From Rhizomys pruinosus (Eukaryota > Chordata > Mammalia > Rodentia > Spalacidae), in NCBI GenBank assembly GCA_009823505.1, contig VZQC01003035.1, forward strand, positions 725,412 to 789,411: 64,000 nt of DNA, in the 5' to 3' direction. The translations under genes and the position numbers were made by a program. Positions within the stretch are counted from its first letter, which is position 1; every line of letters starts with the position of its first letter. Below the pieces are notes generated by a model. The model did no database searches and was not told the origin of the DNA. It was given only the letters and a program-made list of their open reading frames with translations. Positions 23,512 through 35,944 of the stretch are shown here, one piece after another.

Positions 23512-23519
23512 GGGACCAG

Positions 23520-24589
23520 GGGACAGAGGAGAGAGGTAAAAAATTAAGTTGATGCAGGGGGAGAGGAGGACCAAAAATTAAAGGGAAAAAAGTCTTGAAT
23601 CGTGGAAGTCCATAGCCGAAAGATGAAGTGAGAGGATCAGTCCTATGGAGGCATGTACCAAATTTATAAATAACCGTCCGAAAGAAAATGACCAGCAAGA
23701 GAAAAACTGATAATTTGTACTAAGGCAATATCAAGGCTGTGCCGGTCTACTACCTCGACAGCCAAACAAAGATGGGGTGTCTTTTTAAGAAGATATTAAT
23801 GATATTTTCATTATTTTTAATGTACATCTAATGACAATATTGACCTGCATTGTAGTGTACATCCAAGCTTTTGTCGTCGCAATGCCGCAGAGGTTCAGAT
23901 AGAGCATCCGTATCTGAACTGGAAGTTCTAATGAGATGGTTGAGTTGCACTGATCTGAAGGCAGGACTGGGAAAAGACCCAAGTATCCAAATCTCGCAGT
24001 TTAAAGCTACAGCAGCGTTTGCAGAGTAGAGACAACGTCACCATTGTTTTCTTACTGTCCTTTTTCACCCCCACAGATATAAAAAATCATATCAAAACTG
24101 ATTGGCAAAGAGAGATAGATGATACGCCAGTCCACCCTAATTTTTTTCCATCAGATAAAAGAAAACTTGAGGTCACAAAGGATTATATTAACCAGGCTCC
24201 AAAGGTACAGTAGAGCAAACTATAGTCTGCCATTGAGCCTGTCAGACACCATTCCTTTTGTCCCAGAGATGTAGTGCATGTCGCCACGATACCACGGATT
24301 ATACAGGAAACTCGATTGGAAGATGAAATTGGTTACATCAATTTCATCAACCTGTCCTTAAATTTAAGAACTCTGCTGACCATGACAGAGCAAAGAGTAA
24401 ATTGCTCCTACGAGAAATCCTCTTGGGAACATAGCTCACAGTCCCTGTCCAAGGAGCTGGCGTCTAAGCAGACACAGGCCTCAGGAAGAAGTTGTGTCTT
24501 TGGGACCCATCTAGCGAAATGGGTGAGAGGAAAAGCAGGTAATGGACAAGTAATAGAATTCCTGTCGACCAGAAATGATGAGACTTCTA
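23520..24589 (+). other. Segment I, copy 2 (noisy)
   Basis: Matches 10505-11527 throughout but with many one-base insertions and deletions. The left TSD is degraded to gatgagacttct at about 24578-24589. It is preceded by inverted arm C, an adjacency not found at either flank of the window. Confidence 0.85.
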
Positions 24590-27479
24590 TTTTATTTTTT
24601 CTTAATTAGTTTTATTGATGGTTGGTGTGTATCATTTTTCTCAGTGCTTTTTCCTTTCACTCCCACCTACATTCAATTCCAGGCACTATTACCTTACATA
24701 ACATGATCTTGATTCCTCAACCTAGTCTGCATCTTTCCTCTCAAGATTTTTTTTTTACTTTTGCTATAGTGAAAATCCCATGAGTACAAGCTCCTCATAG
24801 AAGAAACCTATTGCAGGCTGTTGTGCAACCATACAGTACATCCAGTGGGGTTGCAGTGACCAGGATTGTTTGTTCAATAAGTTGAACAAATTGGGTGTCC
24901 AGATACGACATTGCTGTGTGTTTCAATCACATTACTCCAATCGCAGCCACATTATTCTAATGTACGCCTCTGTGAGGTTGTTCCCTAGGATTAGGAAAGG
25001 GGACAGCGTGGATGAGAGGTTAAAACAGTACTCTTCTGGATCCTGTTGACTTGACTCCTGGGTCATTGGATGCTGTCCTTTTCTTATGTGGTCTGACATT
25101 TGTCCAAGGAATAACTTCGGATTCCTTAATGAAGACAGAATAACCAACTAAGAAATACTATAAGGGTATTGATCCAAGCAGCAAATAACTATTTATGGAT
25201 AGGTTACTTAGCATAGACACATGTTTGGATATTGTTAATATGAATTACAATTTTCCAGTTCCTGTCTAAATTATGAAAGGGTTTATCTGTGGCACTTTTA
25301 TATTATACATCCGATCCAACCATTAGAGGACTCGTAAAGACTTGTTGGCATCTATACGCATGAGTTTATTCCTCCAAGAGGGGGTAGAGCTAACTAGCAA
25401 TTTCTAGATGGTGATATTACCCCAGTCACATGCTGCTTCTGCCTGCCACAGTATTTCAGGCAGGTGAGGTTAGCTCGGATGCTGACCGGTGAGTACTTGC
25501 CTTAACCTCCAGCGGAGACAATATTTGCTTTAATTGGTTTAGTTGGACCCTTTGGTAACCTCTCGTTGGCTATTCCAGAGGCAATCTGTACCCTTGAAAT
25601 GTGTGGGGCTAATACATGCTCCCTCCACTGTTAGAGCTCAGGTCTCTGGCAGAGGTCTATTTGCTCCTGCTCGTAGGTATCCATCTTAGAGGGAGGAGTC
25701 CCTTACCTTTTTTGGGGCCTTGGATCGCCTGCCAACATCATGGTATATTGCTAATAATTTATCATTCTGATGTCGAGCGCTGTCGATTCTAATATACTTT
25801 TGCAGTGCATACCTAGGACCTTAGTTATTATATTTGGTTCTGAACAAGAGTATCATTAGAAGTTCCATGGTTCAGTTATCAATATAAAGAAGAGTTTAGG
25901 TGTTACTAAGAGATTACTTACAATAGTTGGTCTAATGTCTACAGTTTGCGACGAGCTCTCATACGTCATATTTCTCTTTTCTATGGGGGGAGCAGCGAAG
26001 AAAGTCCTCTCATATCAGAACTCTTGTGGCAGCATGAAGGTAAGTTTATTAGGAATTCTTAATGACTAGTTGTCTGTAGATGCTAGGATCAAGAGGGTTC
26101 GAGTTATATATGGAAATTCCTAGAGGACTCTTTTTCATCTTACCTTTGAATTTTGTTCAGGCGGTAAGCTTATTCGTGAACCTATTTTTGGTACCATCCT
26201 ACCTACGAATGCAACCTGTAGCTTTTGTCTTCCACACCGTTAAGTTGGTGACGTTTTGTCCTGCTTGGAATCTTTTGTCATAGTTGTTTTAAGATTTGAA
26301 TTGCAAGGGTGTGATGAAACGGTTATTCAGTCTTTTCTGTTTCCTTTTTTTTTTTAGCGTGGAGTTTAGGAGATAGTATCAGTTTATATATATACATAGG
26401 TCTATTAGACGGTGTTGTGAGTTCAAGCATAAGTGATTTCATAATATTCATATTGTTGTTGCGTGATTCCTACTATATGATTTAAAACTTGGGAAGAAAT
26501 AACTATAATTATTTTTACGTTAATTATTCACTTAATAGGAATGCTTACAAGGTGAAATCCTGTACCTAACAAGAGAAATTAGGAGAACTTTTTAGTGTCA
26601 ATCCCAAAGTTCTTGGCTCATACAGATTTTGATGTAATACCAAACGTGCATTGCAACGGATATTATATATCCTTCACATTTAAATTCCAGACCATTACAT
26701 TTTTTATCAGATTGCCTGTAACCAATGCTTGTATAATTTACACATGTTTACTATTTAAACTCCTTAATAACAACCTACATGTTGTCCTGTAACAGTGTCT
26801 TAGGCGAAACTGGTGTATTTGCTTAGAATCACATAATTAAAATGCATTAATGAATATACACCGTCCACTGTACACTCTGGACAAAGACTGCAACTGATAC
26901 CACTCAAATATCTGAAGGTTGAAGAAGAGTAAGTCTTGCCAGCAGACACAAACATAGGTGTAGGAAAAGACCTTCTACTAAATCGGCAGCAGCCTGCAAA
27001 GATAATACAGTATCGAAAATATGACAAATTGTGGACACTACAATAATACTCAAACGCATTCTGTAACATCAAAGGAAGCCAATCTAAAGGGAAGTGAGGA
27101 GTAAAACCCACAGAGTTTGGGTAGGAAACGCTACAATCTAGATACATCCTGACAAAGCATTAATTTCCAGAGTATACAAGTGACATAAAAACAAAGAAGA
27201 AAGAAAATTAACAAAATAAATCATTCAAAGAAATGGCGCAAGATCTTGAATAGAGACTTTCCAGTGAGAGTTTAGATCTAATTGGCCGAAAATCGATTAA
27301 GAATTGTTCTCAAACATCTCATAATATTAGGAAATGCCGAATTAAAACACTCTGAATATACTTCTTACTCAATAAGACTAGGCTAGGATCAAGGACACAC
27401 GATATGATACCAAGTCATGCTGACAGAGGTTGTGTGGGAAAGGGGAATCATGGATCAATTGTGTCGGGAAGTAAACTTT

Positions 27480-27926
27480 GTAAGCCAAGCCTCTGTGGGA
27501 AAGCAGTGTGGGAGACCCTTAGAAAGACTCAAAGAAGACGCTCTCCATTGACCAGTCATACCAATCACTGGGTATATCCCCAAGGACACACGGACTTGCA
27601 AGAATAACATGACAACACTAATGTTTATTGCTATGCTCTGTTCACAATAGCAAAAAGCTGGAAACATCCAGGATGCCTCTTCACTGACGAGTGGATAGGA
27701 GAAAATGTGGTACATGTATACAATGGAATACTTCTATGCAGCAGTAAAGAGGGACAACATCATGAAATTTGCAGGTAAATGGATGGAGCTGGAAGATATT
27801 ATGTTAAGTGAAGTAACACAGTCCCAGAAAAACAAACGACAAATGGTGTCCCTCATATGTGGATGCTAGTACCAACAACCCAGATATAAATATTTCTCAT
27901 GGAGAGGGATGCATAGTAAAAATGGT
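27480..27926 (+). repeat. L1 ORF2 C-terminal segment (arm C2), with right TSD
   Basis: Sense ORF2 end, '...gaagtaacacagtcccagaaaaac' to a stop near 27868. The cleanest right TSD, gaatggagaccttct, follows at 27927-27941 and equals the left TSD at 11513-11527. Confidence 0.85.
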
Positions 27927-28371
27927 GAATGGAGACCTTCTTACAGGACCTTCCATGTACTTTGCTGGAGCAAATACTGTTACATGGTGACCAGTGTTGA
28001 TAAATATGAAAGAAACAAAAATTCAAGATGAAACTTCCTCTCAAGGATGCCCAGTAATATTTGCTATGTGCCAAAGACTTGGGCACAAGCTATCAGTCAC
28101 CCTCAAGTCTTCCCCCCTTACTTGCCAAAGGGATTTCCCAAAAGTGGGTATAAGCTTTGCTTATATATAGACCCATTGGGTTAAAGAATCCTTTTAGAAA
28201 CAAAAGCATTTTTTCCAAACAAAAGCTGATTCAGATGATTGCTAAATCTACTATTGCTTCAAGCAAGATCAGGGGGCCAAGCAATGAATCCCTTGGCTGG
28301 TCCCATACCATGAAGGAAGCTCCATGAGACTGGGGTGCTTCCAAATGAGTTTTTAAAAAAACCATTTGAGG

Positions 28372-28520
28372 GCCAGGCGTGACGTTACATGCCTTTAATC
28401 CTAGCACTAAGGAGGCAGAGGCAGGCAGAGCTCTGTGAGTTCAAGGCCAGCCTGGTTGACAGAGTGAGTTCCAGGCCAACTGGGGCTATGAGGAGACCCT
28501 GTCTCAAAAAAACAAACAAA
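28372..28520 (+). repeat. B1 SINE (arm C2)
   Basis: Complete B1 with tail (aaac)n; mirror of 19910-20055. Confidence 0.9.
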
Positions 28521-28559
28521 CAAACAAAAAAGACTAAATAAATAAATAATTTCATTTGA

Positions 28560-28692
28560 AACCAGGCATGGTGGTGCATGCCTTTAATCCTAGCACATGG
28601 GAGACCTCTGTGAGTTCAAGGCCAGCCTGGTCTACATAGCGAGTTCCAGGACACCTGGAGCTATAGGGAGACCTTGTCTCAAAAAAAAGGCC
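28560..28692 (+). repeat. B1 SINE (arm C2)
   Basis: 'accaggcatggtggtgcatgc' to 'cttgtctcaaaaaaaaggcc'; mirror of 19735-19868. Confidence 0.88.
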
Positions 28693-28716
28693 AAAAAAAT
28701 AATAATAATTTGATTG

Positions 28717-28930
28717 GGTGCTGGAAAGATTGCTCAGTGGTTAGCAGCATTGACTGCTCTTGCAGAAGACCCAGATTCAGATTCCAGCACCCACATGGAG
28801 GCTAACAACCATCTATAACTCCAGTTCCAGGGGGTCCAATGGCCTCTCCTGCCTCTGCAGGCATTGCATGACATAGGTGTGGCCACATCCATGCAGACAG
28901 AACACTCATACACAAAATATAAAATCAATC
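28717..28930 (+). repeat. B2 SINE (arm C2)
   Basis: Head 'tgctggaaagattgctcagtgg' followed by the B2 body; mirror of 19495-19715. Confidence 0.88.
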
Positions 28931-29251
28931 AAAACAATCACTTGATTGACTCACAGAGTGGAGCTCTGTGGACACTCTTTGAGGGTGTCTTAGCTCTGTC
29001 CACTTTCAGTCACAAGTTCCTATGCACACTTCCCCTCAAAATTCAAAACAGACCTTCACTGAACTCTGTTTTTTTTTTATTATTTCTGAAATTTATTTTA
29101 TTACTTTTATTATTTTAACATACTCTGTTTTGTCCTGCTTTCACCACCTCGGTTACGGATGCGGGCTACTCCTTGTCTCTAGTCTCCATCCTTGTTTGGT
29201 ATGTGCCTAGGATCGACCTCCTAGCTCTGCCTATTTTATTTTATTTTATTT

Positions 29252-29405
29252 CATTTTGGTCTTTTTAAGACAGGGTCTCCCTGTAGCTCTGGCTGTCCTG
29301 GAACTCACTCTGTAGACCAGGCTGGCCTTGAACTCACAGAGATCTGCCTGCCTCTGCCTCCCAAGTGCTAGGATTAAAGGCATGGGCCACCACGCCTGGC
29401 TTAGC
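29252..29405 (-). repeat. B1 SINE (arm C2, antisense)
   Basis: 'tctttttaagacagggtctcc' to 'caccacgcctggc'; counterpart of 19044-19190. Confidence 0.9.
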
Positions 29406-29857
29406 TCTGCCTCTTTAAATGGACCTCCCATCACCTCTATAGCCGGCGCTGTCAATGTCCTTCCCATATGTCTTTCTGCTGCTAGTGGTTTTCTTCATTA
29501 GGTGCTTATCTCTCTCTGCTTAAGAGCTGTCCTTTCATCTGGAAAAATCCATAGAGAAGGCCGTACATAAATGCTGAGTTAGTGTACCCAGGAAAAAAAC
29601 ATCAGCCATCAGGTAATGGTCCTCGAGTAAGATAATTCTGAGGACTGTCATCATCTATTTCTAAGTGTCTTGGTAGACTTGATCCCAGGTTTCCACAGCA
29701 GTGACATGCACAATTACACAGTCATTTCAGCTTCTTTTCCCTCCTTGTTTCACCTTTGCACTCCTTTTACTAGTATCATTTTCTTTTATCTTCTCTCAAG
29801 CTAACTATAGTCAATCATATTTTTTCTCAATAAATGATTCTTAAGAATCCAATCTAG

Positions 29858-30095
29858 GGGGCTGGAGAGATGGCCTAGCGGTTAAGAGCGCCGACCGCTC
29901 TTGCAGAGGACCCGGGTTCAATCCCCAGCACCCACATGGCGGCTGAGAACCGTCTGAAACTCCAACTCCAGGAGAACTCCAGCTCCAGGGGAATCCGACG
30001 CCCACTTCTGACCTCCGCGGCATTGCACGACACGGGTGCACAGACTTGCATGCAGACAATACATTCGTACACATACAGAAATAAATAAAATTAAT
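29858..30095 (+). repeat. B2 SINE, young subfamily (arm C2)
   Basis: Cleanest copy of the CpG-rich subfamily. It has an intact A-box and B-box (gggttcaatccc near 29924), and the internal duplication at about 29958-29992 (two adjacent 'aactcca..tccagg' units). Confidence 0.95.
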
Positions 30096-30117
30096 AAAAA
30101 AAAATGAATATCTCCAA

Positions 30118-31635
30118 CAGAACCTTTGTGGGCACCTAGAAGGTAATGTTCATTTAGGACTCATTAAATAGTTGTTACAGAGGATCCACAGAGGGGTTCG
30201 ATGTTTATGGCCAATCTCTGAGGCTTTTCTTCCTTTGAATGTTAGACGGGTCAGCCTTTCCGTTGCCACTTTTTGGTGACTTCCTACTCAATGCAAACCT
30301 GTACTTTTCTTTCTGCAGTTAAAGTTTGGTGGACGTTTTGTCCTGTTGGAATCTTTTCCCACTAGTTAGTTTTAAGATTTTTGAATTGCCAGGTTTTTGA
30401 TGAAAAGGTTTCAATGTCTTTCGTTATCCCCCCCCTTTTTTTTTTTAGGCGTATTGAGTCTCCAGAAGACAGTTTGTATTATACATGACTATAGGTGGAG
30501 TCAAGGCATAGATTTCATCAAATTCACCCATGTTGGTTTTGGGTGACTATATATGATGTAACTTGGAAGCAAACTTAATTTTTACGTTAAATCACTAAAG
30601 GAGAATGCTACAAAGTTACTGTACAAGAAAAATTAATGAGAACATTTGTAGTGTCAATCCCAAATCTCTCTACAGAGTTATGAAAGCAAAATGTGGACAA
30701 CAGCGAATATATCTCCATCGTTTAATTCAGATGCATTACCATTTTTATCAGACTTCCTGTAAACCAATGTTGTTTAATATACACTGTTTACTTTTACTAA
30801 GTCTAAAAGCACCATTGTTGCTGTAGACAGTGTCTAGGCGAAGCTGGGTACTTGCTGAACTCACACTCAATTAATTATGTATTATTAATCGAATATACAC
30901 CCGTGTCCCGGTCAACTCCCAGATGAACCAAAGACCCAAGTGATAACCCTAAACTCTGGAGGTGATAAAAGAAAGCTTGGCAGCAGATTATCAAGACAAT
31001 AGGTGTAGGAAAAGACGTCCTAATCCAAGAGACAGCAGCTGCACAAGAAAATAAGATGCACAATCTGACAAATTGGGACTCCATTAAACTCAAAAGCTTC
31101 TTGTACATCAATAGGAACAATAAAGGAAGTGAGGAGAAAGACCACAGAGTGGAGGAAACCTCTCCAGTGATACATCTGGACAACAGCTAGTAATTTCCAG
31201 AGTATACAAGCTACTCAAAAAACAAAGAAGAAAGAAAACAAATGAAATCATTCAAAAGATGGAGCAAAAGATCTGAATTTAGAGACCTTCACAGAGGAGG
31301 AGTTAGAGATGGCTGAGAAACATCTTAAGAAGTGTTCAACATCTCTGATAATTAGGAAATGCAAATTTAAAACCACTCTGAGATATCACCTTACCATCCA
31401 ATAAGACTAGCTAGATCAGGAAACCACGAATGATACCAAAGTGCCTGGAGAAGGTTGTGGGAAGGGAACATGCATCCATTGCTGGTGGGAATGTAAAACT
31501 TGTACAGCCACTGTGGAAAGCAGTGTGGAGAACCCATTAGAAGACTACAAAATGAGCCCTTCCATCCTGACCACAGTCATACCACCCTGGATATACCCAC
31601 AAGACACAACTTACTTCAAAGAGACATGCACAGCT
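30118..31635 (+). other. Arm C3, partial forward copy
   Basis: Corresponds to about 34125-35640 of the final arm (mirror of about 20785-22235). It starts at an arbitrary point after the B2 tail at 30105 and ends within L1 ORF2 sequence at 31635, where segment I follows directly. Neither edge looks like a retroelement or recombination site. Confidence 0.8.
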
Positions 31636-32663
31636 GGGGACAGAGGAGAGAGGTAAAAAATTAATTGATGCAGGGGGAGAGGAGGACAAAAATTAACAGG
31701 GAAAAGTCCTTGATCTGTGGAAGTCATAGCGAGAAGATGAGTGAGAAGATCAGTCTTGGAGGGGCCATGACCAAAATCTAAAAATAACCGTCCCCAGAAA
31801 GAAATGACCAGAAGCAGAAAAACTGTAAGTACCTAGAAATCCCAAGGCTGGCTGGTTACTACCTCTTACAGCCAACCCAAAGAGGGGGTCTTTTTAAGAG
31901 ATAATTTATGCAGTATTTTAATTTTTTTACATCTATGACAATATTGCCTGCATGTTGTGTAAGTGCACCACTTGTGTGCAATGCCGGCAGAGGTCAGAGA
32001 GAGCATCGTATCCCCTGAAACTGGAAGTATTATAGGATGTTGATTACTGAATCTGAGGCCAGGACTGGGAAAAGCAGTTCCACAATCTCCATTTAAGCTA
32101 CAGCCAGGCTTTGCAGTAGAACACGAACCATTGGTTTTCTTACTGTCCTTTTCCCCCCACAGATATAAAAATCATAGAAAACTGATGGCAAAAGAGACCT
32201 CAGAGATCGCCCAGTCCACCCCCTATTTTCCATAAAAAGAAACTGAGGTGCAAGGTTATATAAGCCCAGGCCCAAAGGTACAGTAGAGCAAACTATCACT
32301 GCCCATGAGCTGTCAGACACCATTCCCTTTTGTCCCCAGAGATGTCAGTGCATGCGCCCGCCCGTGTGTACAAAACCGATTTGAAGATGCAAATTGGTTA
32401 CATCCAATTTCATCCAACTGTCCTTGAAATTTAAGAACTCTGCTGACATGCACAGAGCAAAGAGTAAATTGCTCCCCTGAGAGAAATCCTCTTGGAAATG
32501 GCCTCACACGTCCCTGTCCAAGGAGCTGGCGCTAAGCAGACACAGGCCCTCAGGAAGAAGTCTGTGTCTTTGGGACCCATCCTAGGAAATGGGGTGAGAG
32601 GAAAAGCAGGTAATGGACCCAAGAATGAATCCTGATCGCCCAGAAATGAATGGAAGACCTTCT
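31636..32663 (+). other. Segment I, copy 3, with left TSD of the L1
   Basis: Matches 10505-11527; 32093-32636 is identical to 10957-11500. The left TSD is at 32648-32663 (gaatggaagaccttct, one extra base). It is followed by the complete arm C and the right flank, so its 3' side is probably genuine. Confidence 0.85.
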
Positions 32664-35600
32664 ATTTTATTTTTTTTTAATTAGTTTTTGTTATGATGGT
32701 TTGGTGCTGTCATACATTATTTTTTTCCTTCAAGTTCGGCTTATTTCCCTTTCACCTCCCCACCCCAACACCCACACCATACCCAATCATGCATTCGTTC
32801 CTAACTAGTCCCTGCATCTTTCTTCGATTTTTTTTTTACGATTTTTAGCTATAGTGATAAATCCATGATACAAGCCCTTCATAGCAAGAAACCTATCTGC
32901 AGGCTGTTGTGCCCAACCCCATACAGCTCATGTGTCCCACCATCCAGTGGGGGAGTGACAGGTTTGTTTGGTCAATCAAGTTGAACAAATGGGTGTCCAG
33001 ACGACATTGCTGTGGTTTCAATCACCATCACCCCAATCGCAGCCCATTCATTCTACCACGCCCGCCTCTTCCCGCAGGTTGTTCCCTAGGATTAGGAAAG
33101 GGTGACAGGTGGATGAGAGGTTAAAACAGTCCACTCTCTCTGGATCCTGTTTGACTTGACCGGGTCATTCATGGCTGTTCCTTTCCTTTGATGGGCTGAC
33201 ATTTGTCCAGGAATAACCTTTCCGATCCTACTAATGAAGAAAAGCAATTAGATATATAAGGGTATGATCCAGCAAAGCAAAAATATTTATAGGAAGTACT
33301 TTAGCATAGACACATCTTTGGATATGTTAATCCATGCAATTACACATTTTTCCGTTTCCCCCCTGTTAAATATGAAAGGGTCTAACTGTGGCTTATAAAC
33401 AATCCTTCCTAACCATTAGAGAGATGTAAGCTTGTGGGCATCAACAGGCCATGGTTGTATTCCTCCAAGGGTAGAGCTAATAGCCAATCTTAGATTTGTG
33501 GATATACAGCACATGGCTGCATTCTGCTGACACAGTATTTCCAGGCAGGGTGAGGTTTAGCTGATGCTGACGGTGTTATACTTCTTAGGACTCAGGGAGA
33601 GAACTATTTGCTTTAGTTGGTTTAGATTGCACTTTGGTAACTCTCTCTGGTATTCCAGAGGCAATCTGTACCCTTGCATGTGTGGTCTCAATACACTCCC
33701 TCCACAATGGTAGAGACCGTCAGGTGCTTCGGCAGAGGTCGGTTGCGCCTCGCCTCCTGTAGGTATCCCATCTTAGGGGCAAGGAGCCCTTGCTTTTTGT
33801 GGGGTCTTGGATCCCCTGCCAACATCCACCTGGTAGAAAAATCAATTGCTGATGTCAGAGCAGCTGTATTAGTATACTTTTGCATGTGCATAGCCCTAGG
33901 AACGCTTAGTATTATATTTGGTTCTGAACAAGAGTTCCCTTCCACAGTTCCCAGGTTCTAGTTAGTCAAATAAAGAAAGCAGTTTTACCGGTGTTATAAG
34001 AGATTACCTCTACAAAGTTGGTCTCCAAGTTACAGTTTGGGGAACGAGCTCTCAACGCATATTTCTCCTTGTTCTAATGGGGGGGAGAAGGCAAGAAAGT
34101 CTCTCATATCAGACCTGCATGTGGCAGCAACTAGAAGGTAAGTTTCATTAGGAAATTCTTAAACTAGTTGTTACATGTAGAATCCACAGAGGGTCGTGTT
34201 TAAATGGAAATCTGAGGCTTTTCTTTTTTCTATTCTTCCTTTGAAATTTTGTCAGCGGTCAAGCCTATATTCCGTGCAACACTCATTTTTGGGTACATCA
34301 TACGCAATGCAACCTGTAGCTGTTTGTCTGTCCAAACCGTTAAGTTGGGGACGTTTTGTCCTGTTGGAATCTTTATGTCCCATAGTTGTTTTTAAGATTT
34401 GAATTGCAAGGGTGTGATGAAACGGTTTTCATGTCTTTTCTGTATCATCCCCCCCTTTTTTTTTTTTGGGGGGGGGAGGAGGAGAAGACAAGTTGATTTA
34501 TACATACTATCGGGTGGAGTCAAGACATAGATTTCATCAAATTCCCATTTGTTTTGGTGACTCTATAATGATTAAATTGGGAGCAAAACTTTTTTTTTTT
34601 ACGTTAAATCACTGTAAAGAGAATGCTACAAGGTGAGAAATCCTGTACAACAATAGAAATTAGGAGAACTTTTAGTGTCAATACCCAAAGTTTCTGGCTC
34701 ATACAGTATTCTTGAATGTAAAGCAGAAGTGTGGCACAGCGGAATTATATCCTCCATTTAATTCAGACATTACCATTTTTATCAGATGCCTGTAATCCAA
34801 TGTTGGTTATATACACATGTTTACTTTTATTAACTCCTAAAACACCATGTGTCCTGTAACAGTGTCTAGGCGAAACTGGGTATTGCTGAACTCACATCAA
34901 TTAATATGCATTAATTGAATATACAACCGTTCCACTGGGTACACTCCGATGGACCAAAGACCTCAACGTGAAACCCCCAAAATCTGAAGGTGATAGAAGA
35001 GAAGCTTGTCAGCAGACTACAAGACTAGGTGTAGGAAAAGACTTCCTAAATCGGACAGCAGCTGCACAAGAAATAAGATCGAAAAATGACAAATGGGACC
35101 TCAATAAACTCAAAGGCATTCTGTATATCAAAGGAAGCAATAAAGGGAAGTGAGGAAAAGACCCACAGAGTGGGAGGAAACGCTCACCACAGATACATCT
35201 GACAAAGCATTAATTCCAGAGTATACAAGCTACTCAAAAACAAAGAAGAAGAAAACAAATAAAATCATTCAAAGAAATGGCGGCAAGATCTGAGTAGAGA
35301 CTTCACAGATGAGGAGTTAGAGATGGCCGAAAAATCGATTAAGAATTGTTTCAACATCTCATTAATATTAAGGAAATGCGAATTAAACACTCTGAGATAT
35401 CACCTTACTCTAATAAGACTGGCTAGGATCAGGTACACGAATGATACCAAGTACTGCAGAGGTTGTTGGGAAAGGGGAACAGGCATCCATTGCTGGTGGG
35501 AAGTAAACTTGCAGCCCTGTGGGAAAGCAGTGTGGGAGACCCTTAGAAAGACTCAAAGAAGACGCTCTCCATTGACCAGTCATACCAATCACTGGGTATA

Positions 35601-35944
35601 TCCCCAAGGACACACGGACTTGCAAGAATAACATGACAACACTAATGTTTATTGCTATGCTCTGTTCACAATAGCAAAAAGCTGGAAACATCCAGGATGC
35701 CTCTTCACTGACGAGTGGATAGGAGAAAATGTGGTACATGTATACAATGGAATACTTTGCAGCAGTAAAGGGGACAACATCAATAAATTTGCATGTAAAT
35801 AGATGGAACTAGACGATATCTGTTAAGTGAAGTAACACAGTCCCGACAAACAAACTAGAACAAATGGTGTCCCTCATATGTGGATATTAGTGTCAATAGT
35901 GTAGATATAAATATTTCTCATGAGAGGGATGCATAGTAAATGGG
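32664..35944 (-). repeat. L1 insertion with 5' inversion (twin-priming structure)
   Basis: Between TSDs at 32648-32663 and 35945-35959 lie two oppositely oriented L1 parts. The left part is a minus-strand L1-type 3' end (T-run, then pyrimidine-rich tract near 32745-32775). The right part is plus-strand ORF2 C-terminal sequence ending at a stop near 35890. The switch is at roughly 34860-34930. L1 integration by twin priming is known to yield exactly this order. Sequence noise prevents an exact junction. The body between about 33900 and 34860 is not assigned to a known L1 region. Confidence 0.75.

Larger units (their letters stand above)
17012..23515 (-). other. Arm C1, inverted copy of the locus at 32750-39532
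   Basis: Reverse complement of the right-hand arm. It starts at the mirror of 39532 (tctgctgttagctctgaaagc) and contains in order: B2, B1, B1, B2, B1, B2, B1, B1, L1 right TSD (20482-20496), L1 ORF2 end, L1-like 3' tail, ending at the G-rich tract 23490-23511. Quality is good to about 21500 and poorer beyond. Confidence 0.88.
24590..30105 (+). other. Arm C2, forward noisy copy of 32664-38200
   Basis: Same content as the final arm. 24590-27540 is very noisy, whereas 27540-27730 and 29400-29790 are identical to 35570-35755 and 37470-37855. It ends inside the A-tail of the young B2 at about 30105 and jumps back to an earlier point of the arm. Confidence 0.85.

Noticed and set aside
29858..30095. 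CpG-rich patch as a possible promoter island
   Set aside because: The CpGs are confined to a young B2 element of about 240 bp and do not extend into the flanks.
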